A stretch of DNA of 7,274 nucleotides from JAGOBX01 sp017999075 [NCBI: Candidatus Babelota bacterium]. Lineage in GTDB: Bacteria > JAGOBX01. The position numbers and the translations under genes are program-made. Below, piece by piece: positions 6,889-7,274 of this stretch; positions within the stretch are counted from its first letter, which is position 1, and each line of letters starts with the position of its first letter. The notes under the pieces are model-generated. The model was not told the DNA's origin, ran no database searches, and saw nothing but the letters and a program-made list of their open reading frames with translations. Where the stretch lies: positions 1-7,274 of the forward strand of contig JAGOBX010000171.1 of NCBI GenBank assembly GCA_017999075.1, given 5' to 3'.

Positions 6889-7274
6889 ATGTTTGATTTA
6901 TTAAAAGTTAGAATTAATCATGGAGATCAGGCGATTAAGGATATAAGAAAAGCTAAAATCAATGATTCATTCAGAGGATTGCCTGTTATAAAAAATACCG
7001 AATGTTTTTCTGATTGCGTGAAATGTTCAGAGATTTGTTTTTCAGATGCAATAAGAAAGAATAATGAAAAAATAACTATAGATTTAGGGAAATGTGTTTT
7101 ATGCGGAGATTGCGCGAGAGTATGTCCTTATAAAAAAATTTCTTTTTCCACATTTTATAAAATTGCTTCTACAGATAGAAAAAAGTTATATATTGATCCT
7201 GATACAACTCCGGAAAAATTTTATGAGGATTCAGTAAAAATTAATTATGAAATTAAAAAAGTTTTTGGAAAATA
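6889..7274 (+). CDS. Two-cluster ferredoxin-domain subunit, probably fused to a NuoB-like small subunit (3' partial)
   Basis: Electron-transfer subunit of the same complex; 128 codons are visible and the frame is still open at the window end. Residues 28-33 (FRGLPV) and the following part resemble the ferredoxin domain of HyfH/HycB-like proteins. Two iron-sulfur motifs are seen: C39-x3-C43-x2-C46-x3-C50 and the canonical CVLCGDCARVCP (69-80). The first is odd, with an extra residue between the first two Cys and Phe instead of Pro after the last. The visible end (INYEIKKVFGK, 118-128) looks like the segment that precedes the NuoB-like small subunit in hydrogenase small subunits with an N-terminal ferredoxin domain, so a fusion to an HyfI/HycG-type domain is likely. 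That domain is outside the window and this is inference. A stand-alone HyfH-like protein is the alternative. It lies 26 bases after hyfG, as expected for a partner subunit. Confidence 0.85.
   Translation, partial: MFDLLKVRINHGDQAIKDIRKAKINDSFRGLPVIKNTECFSDCVKCSEICFSDAIRKNNEKITIDLGKCVLCGDCARVCPYKKISFSTFYKIASTDRKKLYIDPDTTPEKFYEDSVKINYEIKKVFGK

Noticed and set aside
281-7274. Calling the operon respiratory complex I (nuo)
   Set aside because: The HyfB C-terminal signature, the HyfE-type NuoK fusion, the NuoC-NuoD fusion with group 4 motifs and the gene order all point to the Hyf/Ehr branch; there are no NuoA, J, E, F or G genes in the window.

Overview
The window carries one operon on the + strand for a membrane complex of the complex I / group 4 [NiFe]-hydrogenase superfamily, organised like E. 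coli Hyf (hydrogenase-4). The order is hyfB (281-2293), hyfC (2354-3298), hyfE (3295-3930), hyfF (3935-5356), hyfG (5387-6862), then a ferredoxin-domain gene starting at 6889 that is cut by the window end. Gaps are 60, -4, 4, 30 and 26 bases, all on one strand, and no terminator is visible between the genes. A near-perfect sigma70-type promoter (TTGACA, 16-base spacer, TATAAT) sits just before hyfB.

The organism looks like a strongly AT-rich anaerobic bacterium, with frequent ATA, TTA, AAA and AAT codons, A/T-rich gaps and often no clear Shine-Dalgarno site. Operons of this kind are known from anaerobes such as Geobacter relatives, Elusimicrobiota and other deep-branching lineages, but the taxon cannot be fixed from this window. 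No mobile element, CRISPR array, tRNA or rRNA is visible. Bases 1-212 hold no supportable gene, only small inverted repeats and a T-run.

The central observation concerns the hyfG-like large subunit. It is full length and clearly homologous to group 4 hydrogenase large subunits, but it has lost all four cysteines that hold the Ni-Fe site. The N-terminal CxxC is Ser194-Gly-Asp-Ser197, and the C-terminal CxxC positions are Ser485 and Gly488. The protein also stops where mature HycE/HyfG would end after maturation cleavage. This fits the energy-converting-hydrogenase-related (Ehr) class, described as evolutionarily between group 4 hydrogenases and complex I, whose substrate is still unknown.

Inferred working of the complex: the ferredoxin-domain protein passes electrons from a low-potential donor, probably ferredoxin, towards the HyfG interface. 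HyfC is the coupling subunit at the membrane. HyfE (NuoK-like half) and the two antiporter-like subunits HyfB and HyfF keep the charged residues needed to move H+ or Na+. Because no Ni-Fe site is expected, the electron acceptor is probably not H+, and the complex should not be annotated as an H2-evolving or H2-oxidising enzyme.
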